Below, piece after piece: positions 35,185 through 43,681 of a stretch of 64,000 bases of DNA. A program made the translations under genes and the position numbers. The stretch is from positions 19,235-83,234 of the forward strand of contig NZ_SMKQ01000016.1 of the NCBI RefSeq assembly GCF_004348995.1, read 5' to 3'. Numbering within the stretch: position 1 is the stretch's first letter; each line of letters opens with the position of its first letter. Source of the stretch: Nonomuraea terrae (lineage in GTDB: Bacteria; Actinomycetota; Actinomycetes; Streptosporangiales; Streptosporangiaceae). The notes below the pieces were generated by a model, which saw nothing but the letters and a program-made list of their open reading frames with translations, had not been told where the DNA came from and did no database searches.

Positions 35185-35222
35185 GTGCGTGAGGGTCGAA
35201 TCGTCGGGATTAACCCTCGCAC
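35185..35222 (+). promoter_or_regulatory. Hairpin in the leader of the NYN-domain gene
   Basis: GAGGGT (35191-35196) pairs with ACCCTC (35213-35218), extended by GTGC/GCAC with a 2-nt bulge. It lies 50 nt after the sigma gene and 100 nt before the next start. It could end the sigma transcript or structure the leader; no T tract. Confidence 0.35.
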
Positions 35223-35321
35223 GATCACCCGCTTTCATTACCCTGAGAGAGGGCCGCCGAGTCCGGGTCTCTGACGGTGCAGAGCCAGCAAGGTCGGACC
35301 ATCAGGAAAGGGGCGGTGTCA

Positions 35322-36893
35322 GTGGATCGCTGTGCGCTGTTCGTGGACGCTGGCTATCTGCTGGCTGACGGGGCGTTGGCCGTACACGGCACACGTCATC
35401 GCGAGGCGGTGTCCTGGGACTATCCGGGGCTGCTCCAGTTAATGACCAACCTGTCGCGTGAGCGTACCGCGCTGCCGCTGTTGCGCTGCTACTGGTACGA
35501 AGCGACGGTCGAGGGCCGCCGCACCCCCGAGCACGACGCGCTCGCCGACATTCCGGGCCTGAAGCTGCGGTTGTCGCGCATCCGCCCGGGGCGGCGCGAG
35601 GGCGTCGACGCCCAGGTGCACCGCGACCTCATGACGCTCGCCCGCAACAACGCCATCTGCGACGCGGTCGTCGTCAGTGGCGACGAGGACCTCGCCCAGG
35701 TCGTCTGCGACGCGCAGGACCTCGGCATCCGGGTGACCGTCATCAACATCGCGGCCGAGGGAAGCTGGGCGGTGTCGCGGTCCCTGCGGCAGGAGTGCGA
35801 CGACCTCGTGGAGCTGGGGGCACCCCACCTGCGGCCGTACGTCAGCCTGGTCACCGGCATCTCCGAGGCGTCCAACGGGCACCACCAGCCGATCGGCAAC
35901 GGCCAGGCCACCCACTCGCTGCCTGCGGCGCAGCCGTCCCTGCCGCCGGCGCCGTCGTCCACCGGCAGTCACGCGGCCGGCCCTTCCTCGGCGGCTCAGC
36001 CGCGCTCGGGCCCTGACTCGCCGTCGTACGGCGGGCCGAACACACCGTCCTCCGCCGGTTCCGGCACGTCTTCGTACGGCGGGTCGGGCTCGGCTTCGTA
36101 CGGCGGGTCCGGCGCTGGATCATCCGACGGGTCGGGCTCGAACGTTCCTTCCTACGGCGGGTCCGGCGCGAACACACCGTCCTCCGCGCCTTCCTACGGC
36201 GGGTCCGGCGCGAACACACCGTCCTCCGCGCCTTCCTACGGCGGGTCCGGCGCGAACTCGGCGTCACCCGGCGGCAACGTGTCCTCCTATGGCGGGTCTC
36301 ACGCGAACGGCCAGGTGTCGGGAGGGTCGGGAGCGAACGGCCAGTTGCCCGGCGGGTCCGACGCCGACGGGCCGATGCGCGGGCAGCCGTCCACGCCTCC
36401 GGCGCTGCCGCCGTACAGCGGTTACCAGGGTGAGCAGCAGCAGCCGCAGACCAACGCGCCGTCGTCGGCGCCGGTCACCGGGCCCGTGCAGGCTCAGTCG
36501 CCCAGCACCGGCCAGTTCTCCTCACCGTCCAGCGCGGGTTCGTACCAGCAGTCGAACAGCGCGGCCTACCAGCCGTCGCAGCCGGGGCCGTACACGGGGC
36601 CGCAGCCCGCCCCGGTCGTTCCTCCCTCCGCCGCCACGGCGGGGGCCACCACTCTGGCCGACGCCGTCAAGGCCGCCCACAGGGAGGGACACGACTTCGG
36701 CGAGTCCGTGGCCCGCGACGCCCCGGCGCTGTGGCTGGAGGCGGTGCTGGCGCGCAAACCCCGCATGCCGTCCGACCTGGAGGCACGCCTTCTTCAGGGC
36801 TCCTCGCTCCCGATCGACTTCCTCCTGCACGACGAGGTCCGCCACGCCCTCCGCCGCGGCTTCTGGGACGCCCTGGAACGCGCCCGCAACTGA
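35322..36893 (+). CDS. NYN-domain (PIN-like) nuclease with a Ser/Gly/Tyr-rich disordered tail
   Basis: 523 residues. Residues 1-165 form a NYN/LabA-type domain: CALFVDAGYLLADG with its catalytic-type Asp, VDAQVHRDLMTLA, and CDAVVVSGDEDLAQVV with a second acidic cluster. Such domains are metal-dependent RNases or RNA-binding relatives. Residues ~190-440 are low complexity with repeated SYGGSGANTPSSAP-like units, then Gln/Pro-rich sequence. The last ~70 residues (TTLADAVKAAHREGHDFGESVARDAPALWLEAVLARKPRMPSDLEARLLQG) form a folded C-terminal helical domain. GTG 35322 has GGAAAGGGG 8 nt upstream; GTG 35316 is closer to it. Confidence 0.85.
   Translation: MDRCALFVDAGYLLADGALAVHGTRHREAVSWDYPGLLQLMTNLSRERTALPLLRCYWYEATVEGRRTPEHDALADIPGLKLRLSRIRPGRREGVDAQVHRDLMTLARNNAICDAVVVSGDEDLAQVVCDAQDLGIRVTVINIAAEGSWAVSRSLRQECDDLVELGAPHLRPYVSLVTGISEASNGHHQPIGNGQATHSLPAAQPSLPPAPSSTGSHAAGPSSAAQPRSGPDSPSYGGPNTPSSAGSGTSSYGGSGSASYGGSGAGSSDGSGSNVPSYGGSGANTPSSAPSYGGSGANTPSSAPSYGGSGANSASPGGNVSSYGGSHANGQVSGGSGANGQLPGGSDADGPMRGQPSTPPALPPYSGYQGEQQQPQTNAPSSAPVTGPVQAQSPSTGQFSSPSSAGSYQQSNSAAYQPSQPGPYTGPQPAPVVPPSAATAGATTLADAVKAAHREGHDFGESVARDAPALWLEAVLARKPRMPSDLEARLLQGSSLPIDFLLHDEVRHALRRGFWDALERARN
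36149..36257 (+). repeat. Perfect 42-bp tandem repeat, 2.6 copies, in the NYN gene
   Basis: Units 36149-36190 and 36191-36232 are identical, and a third partial unit runs to 36257. Looser SYGGSG-coding copies extend from about 36020 to 36310. Length 42 keeps the frame, so copy number can vary without breaking the gene. Confidence 0.9.
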
Positions 36894-37198
36894 CCCTCAC
36901 CCGCCGGACACCCGTCTGCCTCGCTGTCCGCGCTCTCTTGCGGCACGCCGCCCACCGCCTCGTGGTTCACCCACCGCGCCGCGCGTTTCCCTGTGCATGC
37001 CGCCGCACGCGGCTGTCAGCGCTCGGAGCGGTGCGTCCCGTGAAAGGGCAGTCGCGCTGCCGATGATGGGACGCGGTTGCCGATGGTGCGCGTACCGCTT
37101 CTGGGATGTGCGCCCGTGAGCGGGACCCCGGAAATCCGGAGAGGTGCCGCGCTCTGGGCGCCCCGCCGCCCCCTGAGGTGGGGCGGTGGGCGCACGCG
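36894..37198. other. Convergent intergenic region, no gene seen
   Basis: This 305-nt region lies between the NYN gene and the response regulator. Apart from the strong hairpin at 37156-37193 I see no promoter, ORF with a ribosome binding site or RNA signature. Confidence 0.5.
37156..37193. terminator. Strong GC hairpin between convergent genes
   Basis: GGGCGCCCCGCCGCCCC (37156-37172) pairs, with a small bulge, with GGGGCGGTGGGCGC (about 37180-37193). No T tract on either side. Its place between two stop codons suggests a bidirectional terminator. Confidence 0.5.
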
Positions 37199-37828
37199 TC
37201 AGGAGAGGGCGTCGAAGGCGGCGCGGAGGTGGTTGACGCGGTCCGTCAGGTCTCCAAGGGGGGCGGTCAGGGCGGGGTCCTGGGTCTTGCGGGCCAGTTC
37301 GCGGACGCGGGCCAGCTCGTCCTCCACGGCCGTCAGCCGGCGTGACAGCTCCGGCAGCACCGACGCGTGGTCTCCGGCGCCGGGCGGCAGCTCGCCGCTC
37401 ACCCGGTCGCGCAGCAGCGCCGCCTGCTCGGCCAGGCGCTTGTTCATGTTGTACAGCTCGCTGAACACCGACACCTTCGCCCGCAGCACCCACGGGTCGA
37501 ACGGCTTGGTGAGATAGTCGACCGCGCCCGCCGCGTAGCCGCGGAAGGCGTAGTCGGGGGCGCTGTCGACCACGGTCAGGAAGATGATCGGGATGTTCCT
37601 GGTGCGCTCGCGCCGCTTGATGTGCGCGGCCGTCTCGAAGCCGTCCATGCCCGGCATGCGCACGTCGAGCAGGATCAACGCGAACTCGGTGTTGAGCAGC
37701 GCCTTGAGCGCCTCCTCGCCCGACCGGGCGCGTACGGGCACCAGGTCGAGCGAGCTGAGGATGGCTTCGAGGGCGATCAGGTTTTCCTCGCGGTCATCGA
37801 CCAGGAGGATCTTGGCACGATCCGACAT
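37199..37828 (-). CDS. Response regulator with a C-terminal coiled-coil
   Basis: 209 residues. The receiver domain is complete (ILLVDDREENL, phospho-acceptor Asp55 in LILLDVRMPGMDG, IIFLTVVDS, YLTKPFDP). The remaining 80 residues are a Leu/Arg/Glu-rich helix with no DNA-binding or enzymatic domain (LYNMNKRLAEQAALLRDRV, LPELSRRLTAVEDELARVRELARKT), so output is probably by protein contact. It lies 3 nt after the hybrid kinase stop, so the two are co-transcribed and this is the likely phosphorylation partner. Confidence 0.88.
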   Translation of the reverse strand: MSDRAKILLVDDREENLIALEAILSSLDLVPVRARSGEEALKALLNTEFALILLDVRMPGMDGFETAAHIKRRERTRNIPIIFLTVVDSAPDYAFRGYAAGAVDYLTKPFDPWVLRAKVSVFSELYNMNKRLAEQAALLRDRVSGELPPGAGDHASVLPELSRRLTAVEDELARVRELARKTQDPALTAPLGDLTDRVNHLRAAFDALS

Positions 37829-37831
37829 AGA

Positions 37832-40800
37832 TCACGACCCTTCGGCTGGTGATGCTGACGAGTCGGACGCGGGTCCGCGCCCACGGCTGAGCCAGCCGCG
37901 CAGGCGTTCGAGCAGACGGTCCACGTCGACCGGCTTGGGAACGTAGTCGGAGGCGCCCGAGGCGATGCTCTTCTCGCGATCACCCCGCATGACCTTGGCG
38001 GTCAGCGCGATGATCGGCAGGTCCGCGAACTGGGGCATGCGCCGGATGGCCGAGGTCGTGGCCCAGCCGTCCATCTCCGGCATCATGATGTCCATCAGCA
38101 CGAGCGCGACGTCCTCGTTCCGTTCGAGCTGCTCGATCCCCTCCCGACCGTTTTCAGCGTAGACGACCGTGGAGCCGTGTCGTTCCAGCACGCTGGTCAG
38201 CGCGAAGACGTTGCGGATGTCGTCGTCGACGATGAGGATCTTGGCGCCGTTCAGCGGGTCGTCGCCCTGCCACTGGGCGGGCGTCTCGATCGGGGGCTCG
38301 ACCAGCTCCGGCATCGGCATGTCCAGCGGCATCGGCGGCTCGGGCGCCGCCGCGGCGGGCTCGTCGCTCGGCGGTGTCATGAGCTGCCGGCGCGCCGCCC
38401 CGCCGTCGGTCGCGGTCAGCGGGCCGGTGTAGGAGGCCGGCAGGTAGAGCGTGAACGTGCTGCCTTTGCCCAGCTCGCTGTCGACGTGGATCTCGCCGCC
38501 GAGCAGGCGGGCGATGTCGCGGCAGATCGCGAGGCCGAGGCCGGTGCCGCCGTACTTGCGGCTCGTGGTGCCGTCGGCCTGCCGGAACGCCTCGAAGATG
38601 ACATCGCGCTTGTCGGGCGCGATGCCGATGCCGGTGTCGACCACGTGGAAGGCCAGCAGGTCGTGCGCGTCGTGCAGGGCGTCGTCGTCGAAGTCGACCC
38701 CGACGGGCGCCTTGGCGACGCGCAGCTTCACCTCGCCCCGCGGGGTGAACTTCACCGCGTTCGACAGCAGGTTGCGCAGCACCTGCTGCAGCCGCTGCTC
38801 GTCGGCGCGCAGCTCCTTCGGGACGTCCGGCTCGACCTCCACGTTGAACGACAGCCCCTTGTCCTGCGCCAGCGGCGCGAACGCGGCCTCCAGCAGGTCG
38901 ACCATCTTCGGCAGCGACACCTGGATCGGGTGGATGTCCATCCGGCCGGCCTCGACCTTCGACAGGTCGAGCATGTCGTTGATGAGCTGCAGCAGGGCCG
39001 AGCCCGCGCTGTGGATCGTGCGGGCGAACTCGACCTGCTGGGAGGTCAGGTTGCCCTCGGCGTTCTCGGTCAGCAGCTTGGCCAGCACGAGCAGGCTGTT
39101 GAGCGGGGTGCGCAGCTCGTGGGACATGTTGGCGAGGAACTCGGACTTGTAGCGCGAGGAGACCGCGAGCTGCTCGGCGCGCTCCTCCAGCGTGCGGCGG
39201 GCCTGCTCGATCTGGAAGTTCTGGATCTCGATCGCGCGGTTCTGCTTGGCGAGCAGCGCCGCCTTGTCCTCCAGCTCGGCGTTGGACCTGCGCAGCTCCT
39301 CCTGCTGGCGCTGCAGCTCGTCGGAGCGCTCCTGGAGCTCGCGGGTGAGCCGCTGCGACTCGGTGAGCAGGTCTTCGGTGCGGGAGTTGGCGATGATCGT
39401 GTTCATCGTCACGCCGATGGTCTCGACGAGCTGCGTCAGGAAGTCGAGGTGAACCTCGCCGAACGGCGTGAAGGAGGCCAGCTCCAGCACGCCGAGCACC
39501 CGGTTCTCGAACAGGATCGGCAGCACCACGATCTGCGCGGGCGTCGAGCGGCTGAGCCCGCTGTCGATCGTGATGAAGTTCGGTGGCACGTCGTCGAGCA
39601 CGATGTGCCGGCCCTCGGCCGCCGCCTGGCCGACGATGCCCTCGCCGATCGCGAAGCGCTGGCGCGGCCCCCGGTCGGGGCGTACGCCGTAGCCGCCGAT
39701 GAGGATCAGCTCGCCCTCGGCGTCGGGGTTGATGCTGTAGAAGGCGCCGTAGCGGGCCGAGACCAGCGGCGTCAGCTCGCTCATCGTGAGCTTGGCGACT
39801 TCGAGCAGGTCGCGGTGGCCCTGCATGAGCCGCGAGATGCGGGCCAGGTTGGACTTGAGCCAGTCCTGCTCCTGGTTGGCCTGCGTGGTCTCGCGGAGGT
39901 TGGCCACCATCGAGTTGATGTTGTCCTTCAGCTCCGCCAGCTCGCCCTGCGCCTCGACGGCGATCGAGCGCGTCAGGTCACCGCGCGCGACGGCGCTGGT
40001 CACGGTCGCGATGGCGCGGATCTGGGTGGTGAGGCTGCCGGCCAGCTCGTTGACGCTCTCGGTGAGCCGCTTCCAGGTGCCCTCGACGCCCTCGACGCGG
40101 GCCTGGCCGCCCAGCTGCCCCTCCGAGCCCACCTCGCGGGCCACACGGGTGACCTCGGAGGCGAACGACGACAGCTGGTCGACCATCCGGTTGACGGTGG
40201 TCTTGAGCGCCAGGATCTCGCCCTGGGCGTTGACGTCGATCTTGCGGGTGAGGTCGCCGTTGGCCACCGCCGTGGTGACCTCGGCGATGTTGCGCACCTG
40301 GTACGTCAGGTTGTTGGCCATGGAGTTGACGTTGTCGGTGAGGTCCTTCCAGACGCCCGACACGCCCTTCACGCGGGCCTGGCCGCCCAGTTGCCCCTCG
40401 GTGCCGACCTCGCGGGCGACGCGGGTGACCTCGTCGGCGAAGGACGACAGCTGGTCGACCATCGTGTTGAGGGTGTCCTTCAGCTGGAGCATCTCGCCCT
40501 GGGCGTCGACGGTGATCTTCTTCGACAGGTTGCCCTGGGCCACCGCGGAGGACACGGCCGCGATCTGGCGCACCTGAGAGGTCAGGTTGTTGGCCATGGA
40601 GTTGACGTTGTCGGTGAGGTCCTTCCAGACCCCGGACACGCCGCGCACCTGGGCCTGGCCGCCCAGCTGTCCCTCGGTGCCGACCTCGCGGGCGACGCGG
40701 GTCACCTCGGAGGCGAACGACGACAGCTGGTCGACCATCGTGTTCATGGTCGACTTGAGCTCGAGGATCTCGCCCTGCGCGTCCACGTCGATCTTGCGGG

Positions 40801-42016
40801 TGAGGTCGCCGTTGGCGACCGCCGTGGTCACCTGGGCGATGTTGCGCACCTGGTACGTCAGGTTGGCCGCCATGGAGTTGACGTTGTCGGTGAGGTCCTT
40901 CCAGACGCCCGACACGCCCTTCACCTCGGCGCGCCCGCCCAGCTTTCCTTCGGTGCCGACCTCGCGGGCGACGCGGGTGACCTCGTCGGCGAAGGACGAC
41001 AGCTGGTCGACCATCGTGTTGAGGGTGTCCTTCAGCTGCAGGATCTCGCCCTGGGCGTCGACGGTGATCTTCTTCGACAGGTTGCCCTGGGCCACCGCCG
41101 TCGCCACGGTCGCGATGCTGCGTACCTGGGAGGTGAGGTTGTTGGCCATGAAGTTGACGTTGTCGGTCAGGTCCTTCCAGACCCCCGACACGCCGGTCAC
41201 CTGTGCCTGGCCGCCCAGCTGGCCCTCCGTGCCCACCTCGCGGGCCACGCGGGTCACCTCTTCGGCGAAGGCGGACAGCTGGTCGACCATCGTGTTGACG
41301 GTGTTCTTCAGCTCGAACATCTCGCCCACGGCGTCGACCGTGACCTTGCGGCTCAGGTCGCCCCTGGCCACGGCGGTGGTCACCACGGCGATGTCGCGCA
41401 CCTGCGCCGCCACCCGGGAGGACATCGTGTTGACGGCTTCAGTGAGGTCGCGCCAGCTCCCCGACATGCCGCGCAGATTGGCGCTGCCGCCCAGCCGGCC
41501 CTCGGTGCCCGCCTCGCGGGCCACCCGGGTCACCTCGCTGTTGAACAGCGCGAGCTGGTCGACCATGCCGTTGATCGCCTTGCCCAGGCGGCGCACCTCG
41601 CCGCGCGCCGACCGGTCGAGGTCGATGCGCCGCGACAGGTCGCCCTTGGCCACCGCGTCTATGACGTCGGCCGCCCCGCTCACCGGGCTCACCAGGGCGT
41701 CGATCAGCATGTTGACCGACTCGACGCTCTCGGCCCACGCGCCGACGCCCGGCCCCGGGGTCAGGCGCTCGCCGAAGCGGCCCTCCTTGACGACCTCCCG
41801 GCGCACACGCGACAGCTCGTTGGCGAGGTGTTCACGGCGGTCGGCGACCTCGTTGAGCAGCAGCCGCACCTCGCTGAGAATGCCAGGAGGCGCATGGGGG
41901 ACCCGGCGTCGGAAGTCGCCGTCACGCCAAGAGAAAAGAGTCTCAAGGATGGGCACGAGATCGGACTCGGTGTAAGTCCTCTCCTCAGGGCTGGGCGCAA
42001 CCTTGGCCGTGGTCAT
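37832..42016 (-). CDS. Soluble hybrid histidine kinase with seven tandem HAMP units, GAF, HisKA, HATPase and receiver
   Basis: About 1394 residues without a membrane segment. Residues ~110-760 contain seven HAMP-type repeats of about 92 residues ([77 protein letters not shown]). These resemble the poly-HAMP arrays of fungal group III (Nik1-type) kinases. Then come a GAF domain ([22 protein letters not shown]), a coiled-coil, HisKA ([17 protein letters not shown]), HATPase ([26 protein letters not shown]) and a receiver ([21 protein letters not shown]). GGAGG lies 4 nt before ATG 42016; an in-frame GTG at 42067 has no ribosome binding site. Divergent from a SpoIIE-type phosphatase and upstream of a response regulator. 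Confidence 0.92.
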   Translation of the reverse strand: MTTAKVAPSPEERTYTESDLVPILETLFSWRDGDFRRRVPHAPPGILSEVRLLLNEVADRREHLANELSRVRREVVKEGRFGERLTPGPGVGAWAESVESVNMLIDALVSPVSGAADVIDAVAKGDLSRRIDLDRSARGEVRRLGKAINGMVDQLALFNSEVTRVAREAGTEGRLGGSANLRGMSGSWRDLTEAVNTMSSRVAAQVRDIAVVTTAVARGDLSRKVTVDAVGEMFELKNTVNTMVDQLSAFAEEVTRVAREVGTEGQLGGQAQVTGVSGVWKDLTDNVNFMANNLTSQVRSIATVATAVAQGNLSKKITVDAQGEILQLKDTLNTMVDQLSSFADEVTRVAREVGTEGKLGGRAEVKGVSGVWKDLTDNVNSMAANLTYQVRNIAQVTTAVANGDLTRKIDVDAQGEILELKSTMNTMVDQLSSFASEVTRVAREVGTEGQLGGQAQVRGVSGVWKDLTDNVNSMANNLTSQVRQIAAVSSAVAQGNLSKKITVDAQGEMLQLKDTLNTMVDQLSSFADEVTRVAREVGTEGQLGGQARVKGVSGVWKDLTDNVNSMANNLTYQVRNIAEVTTAVANGDLTRKIDVNAQGEILALKTTVNRMVDQLSSFASEVTRVAREVGSEGQLGGQARVEGVEGTWKRLTESVNELAGSLTTQIRAIATVTSAVARGDLTRSIAVEAQGELAELKDNINSMVANLRETTQANQEQDWLKSNLARISRLMQGHRDLLEVAKLTMSELTPLVSARYGAFYSINPDAEGELILIGGYGVRPDRGPRQRFAIGEGIVGQAAAEGRHIVLDDVPPNFITIDSGLSRSTPAQIVVLPILFENRVLGVLELASFTPFGEVHLDFLTQLVETIGVTMNTIIANSRTEDLLTESQRLTRELQERSDELQRQQEELRRSNAELEDKAALLAKQNRAIEIQNFQIEQARRTLEERAEQLAVSSRYKSEFLANMSHELRTPLNSLLVLAKLLTENAEGNLTSQQVEFARTIHSAGSALLQLINDMLDLSKVEAGRMDIHPIQVSLPKMVDLLEAAFAPLAQDKGLSFNVEVEPDVPKELRADEQRLQQVLRNLLSNAVKFTPRGEVKLRVAKAPVGVDFDDDALHDAHDLLAFHVVDTGIGIAPDKRDVIFEAFRQADGTTSRKYGGTGLGLAICRDIARLLGGEIHVDSELGKGSTFTLYLPASYTGPLTATDGGAARRQLMTPPSDEPAAAAPEPPMPLDMPMPELVEPPIETPAQWQGDDPLNGAKILIVDDDIRNVFALTSVLERHGSTVVYAENGREGIEQLERNEDVALVLMDIMMPEMDGWATTSAIRRMPQFADLPIIALTAKVMRGDREKSIASGASDYVPKPVDVDRLLERLRGWLSRGRGPASDSSASPAEGS
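39930..41690 (-). repeat. Tandem ~276-bp repeats encoding HAMP units
   Basis: Successive units share long blocks such as those encoding [20 protein letters not shown] and [15 protein letters not shown] segments, with alternating A ([11 protein letters not shown]) and B ([11 protein letters not shown]) types. The nucleotide similarity indicates internal duplication or homogenisation. Boundaries are approximate. Confidence 0.8.
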
Positions 42017-42136
42017 AGGGCCTCCTTCACTCGCGGCTGGCTCCTGCGAGTGATTCAAGTCTGTCACGATGAGTAGCTCGTAGTCCTGTCCTTGGATTTA
42101 CCCCAAGTCACCGGGAAGTGTGGTAGGCACGTTGGG

Positions 42137-43678
42137 ATGACTGGTTCTCCCCAAGCAGTGCTCGCTGCGACGTTCGCGCCGGGCGAGACTGCTGTGACGT
42201 CTGCGATGAGGTTCACGCGCGAGGTGTTGACCGCGTGGGCCACCGGTGGTGCGCTCCACACCGCCGAGCAGGTCGCAGGAGATCTGGCCGAGCAGGTCGC
42301 CGCCGAGCCCTTTGAGGTGATTTGGAAGCATTTCGGGAACGCGGTCCAGGTCGAACTGCGGCAACGAAACCTCTCCCAAGGCGATCTCAAAGCTCCTTCC
42401 GTGCACGTCGAAGAGTGGGGAGTCACCTTCCAGGGCGACTCCCGTGTCCATTGGGCTAGGCTCACGCTACCTGGCTCGGCGGACCAAGTGGCAGCCGAAT
42501 GGCTGGAGGAGAGCTCGCGAGGCCCGCACTGGCTGGGCTTCCTGGCCGACGCGAGCGACCTGCTGGCGGGCACCCTCGACCCCGACATGGTGCCGGCGAT
42601 CATCGCCCAGGTCGTGGTGCCGCGGCTGTCGAGCTGGTGCGCCGTCTACACCTCCGACCACAGCGGCCCGCCGCGGCTGCGCTACCTCTGGCACGCCGAC
42701 GAGTCCCGCATCGACGGCCTGCGCGAGCAGCTGTCCGAGATGGACGTCTCGGCCGCCGACACCCGGGTGACCTCCGCGATCCACCTGGCCGAGTGGCAGG
42801 TGCTGGCCGTGCCGCTCACCGCGCGCGGGCGCAGCCTCGGCATGATGTGCCTGGGCCGCACCGACCGCTTCCCCGACGAGGTCATCCAGTTCGCCGACGA
42901 CATCGGCAGGCGCGCCGCCCTGGCCATGGACAACGCCCGGCTCTACGCCCAGCAGGCCGCCGCCAACCGCGCCCTGCAGCGCAGCCTGCTGCCGCCCAAC
43001 GAGCCTGAGGTCCCGGGCCTCGACTACGGCGTCATCTACGAGCCCGCCGGCGAGGCCAACGAGGTCGGCGGCGACTTCTACGACCTGTTCAAGGCGGGCG
43101 ACGACTCCTGGCGCTTCGCGATCGGCGACGTGTGCGGCACCGGGCCGGAGGCCGCCGCCGTGACCGGTCTGGCCCGCCACACGTTGCGCCTGCTCGCCCG
43201 CGAGGGGTACGGCGTCGCGGCGGTGCTCGGCCGCCTCAACCAGGCGATCCTGGAGGAGGGCGAACGCGCGCGCTTCCTGACGCTGCTGCACGGCGACATC
43301 ACACCCGTCGAGAGCGGGCTGGAGGTGCGCCTGGTCTCGGCCGGCCATCCCGAGGCGCTGCGGCTGCGGCCCAACGGCAAGGTGGAGTCGGTCACCACGC
43401 CGCAGTCGCTGCTCGGCGTCTTCCACGAGGTCGTGTTCGAGGCCGACACCGTCCATCTCGACCACGGCGACGTGCTGCTGGCCGTGACCGACGGCGTCAC
43501 CGAGCGCCGCTCCGGTGGGCGGCTGCTCGACGACGACGGCGGCCTGGCCAAGATGTTGTCCGAGTGCGCCGGCCTGTCAGCCAGGGCGGTGGCCGAGCGG
43601 ATCCGCAGGGGCGCGGCCGAGTTCGCCGCCGAGCCGAGCGCCGACGACCTGGCCATCGTGGTGCTGCGCGCCCGCTGA
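42137..43678 (+). CDS. PP2C-type SpoIIE/RsbU serine phosphatase with GAF domain
   Basis: About 513 residues. Residues 1-120 look like a worn RsbW-type ATP-binding domain (AMRFTREVLTAWATG, AVQVELRQRN) without the usual N-box. A GAF domain follows (about 150-290: GFLADASDLLAGTLDPDMVPAI to VIQFADDIGRRAALAMDNARLY). Then comes a complete PPM phosphatase (LQRSLLPPNEPEVPGLDYGVIYEPAGEANEVGGDFYDLF, FAIGDVCGTGPEAAAVT, LLAVTDGVTERR, DDLAIVVLRAR). Such enzymes dephosphorylate anti-anti-sigma factors in partner switching. No STAS or RsbW partner is in the window. ATG 42137 is preferred; an upstream TTG at 42092 is in frame. Confidence 0.9.
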   Translation: MTGSPQAVLAATFAPGETAVTSAMRFTREVLTAWATGGALHTAEQVAGDLAEQVAAEPFEVIWKHFGNAVQVELRQRNLSQGDLKAPSVHVEEWGVTFQGDSRVHWARLTLPGSADQVAAEWLEESSRGPHWLGFLADASDLLAGTLDPDMVPAIIAQVVVPRLSSWCAVYTSDHSGPPRLRYLWHADESRIDGLREQLSEMDVSAADTRVTSAIHLAEWQVLAVPLTARGRSLGMMCLGRTDRFPDEVIQFADDIGRRAALAMDNARLYAQQAAANRALQRSLLPPNEPEVPGLDYGVIYEPAGEANEVGGDFYDLFKAGDDSWRFAIGDVCGTGPEAAAVTGLARHTLRLLAREGYGVAAVLGRLNQAILEEGERARFLTLLHGDITPVESGLEVRLVSAGHPEALRLRPNGKVESVTTPQSLLGVFHEVVFEADTVHLDHGDVLLAVTDGVTERRSGGRLLDDDGGLAKMLSECAGLSARAVAERIRRGAAEFAAEPSADDLAIVVLRAR

Positions 43679-43681
43679 GCC

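Noticed and set aside
35185..35300. Leader of the NYN gene considered as a tRNA-like element or a c-di-GMP riboswitch.
   Set aside because: No cloverleaf can be drawn, and the conserved GCACGCACAG-type and tetraloop-receptor features are absent.
36149..36257. Tandem repeats considered as a CRISPR-like array.
   Set aside because: Units are directly adjacent with no spacers, in frame, and encode the SYGG protein repeats.
38177..42076. Very long open frame opposite the poly-HAMP kinase.
   Set aside because: It mirrors the repeats of the kinase and has shadow composition with no domain.
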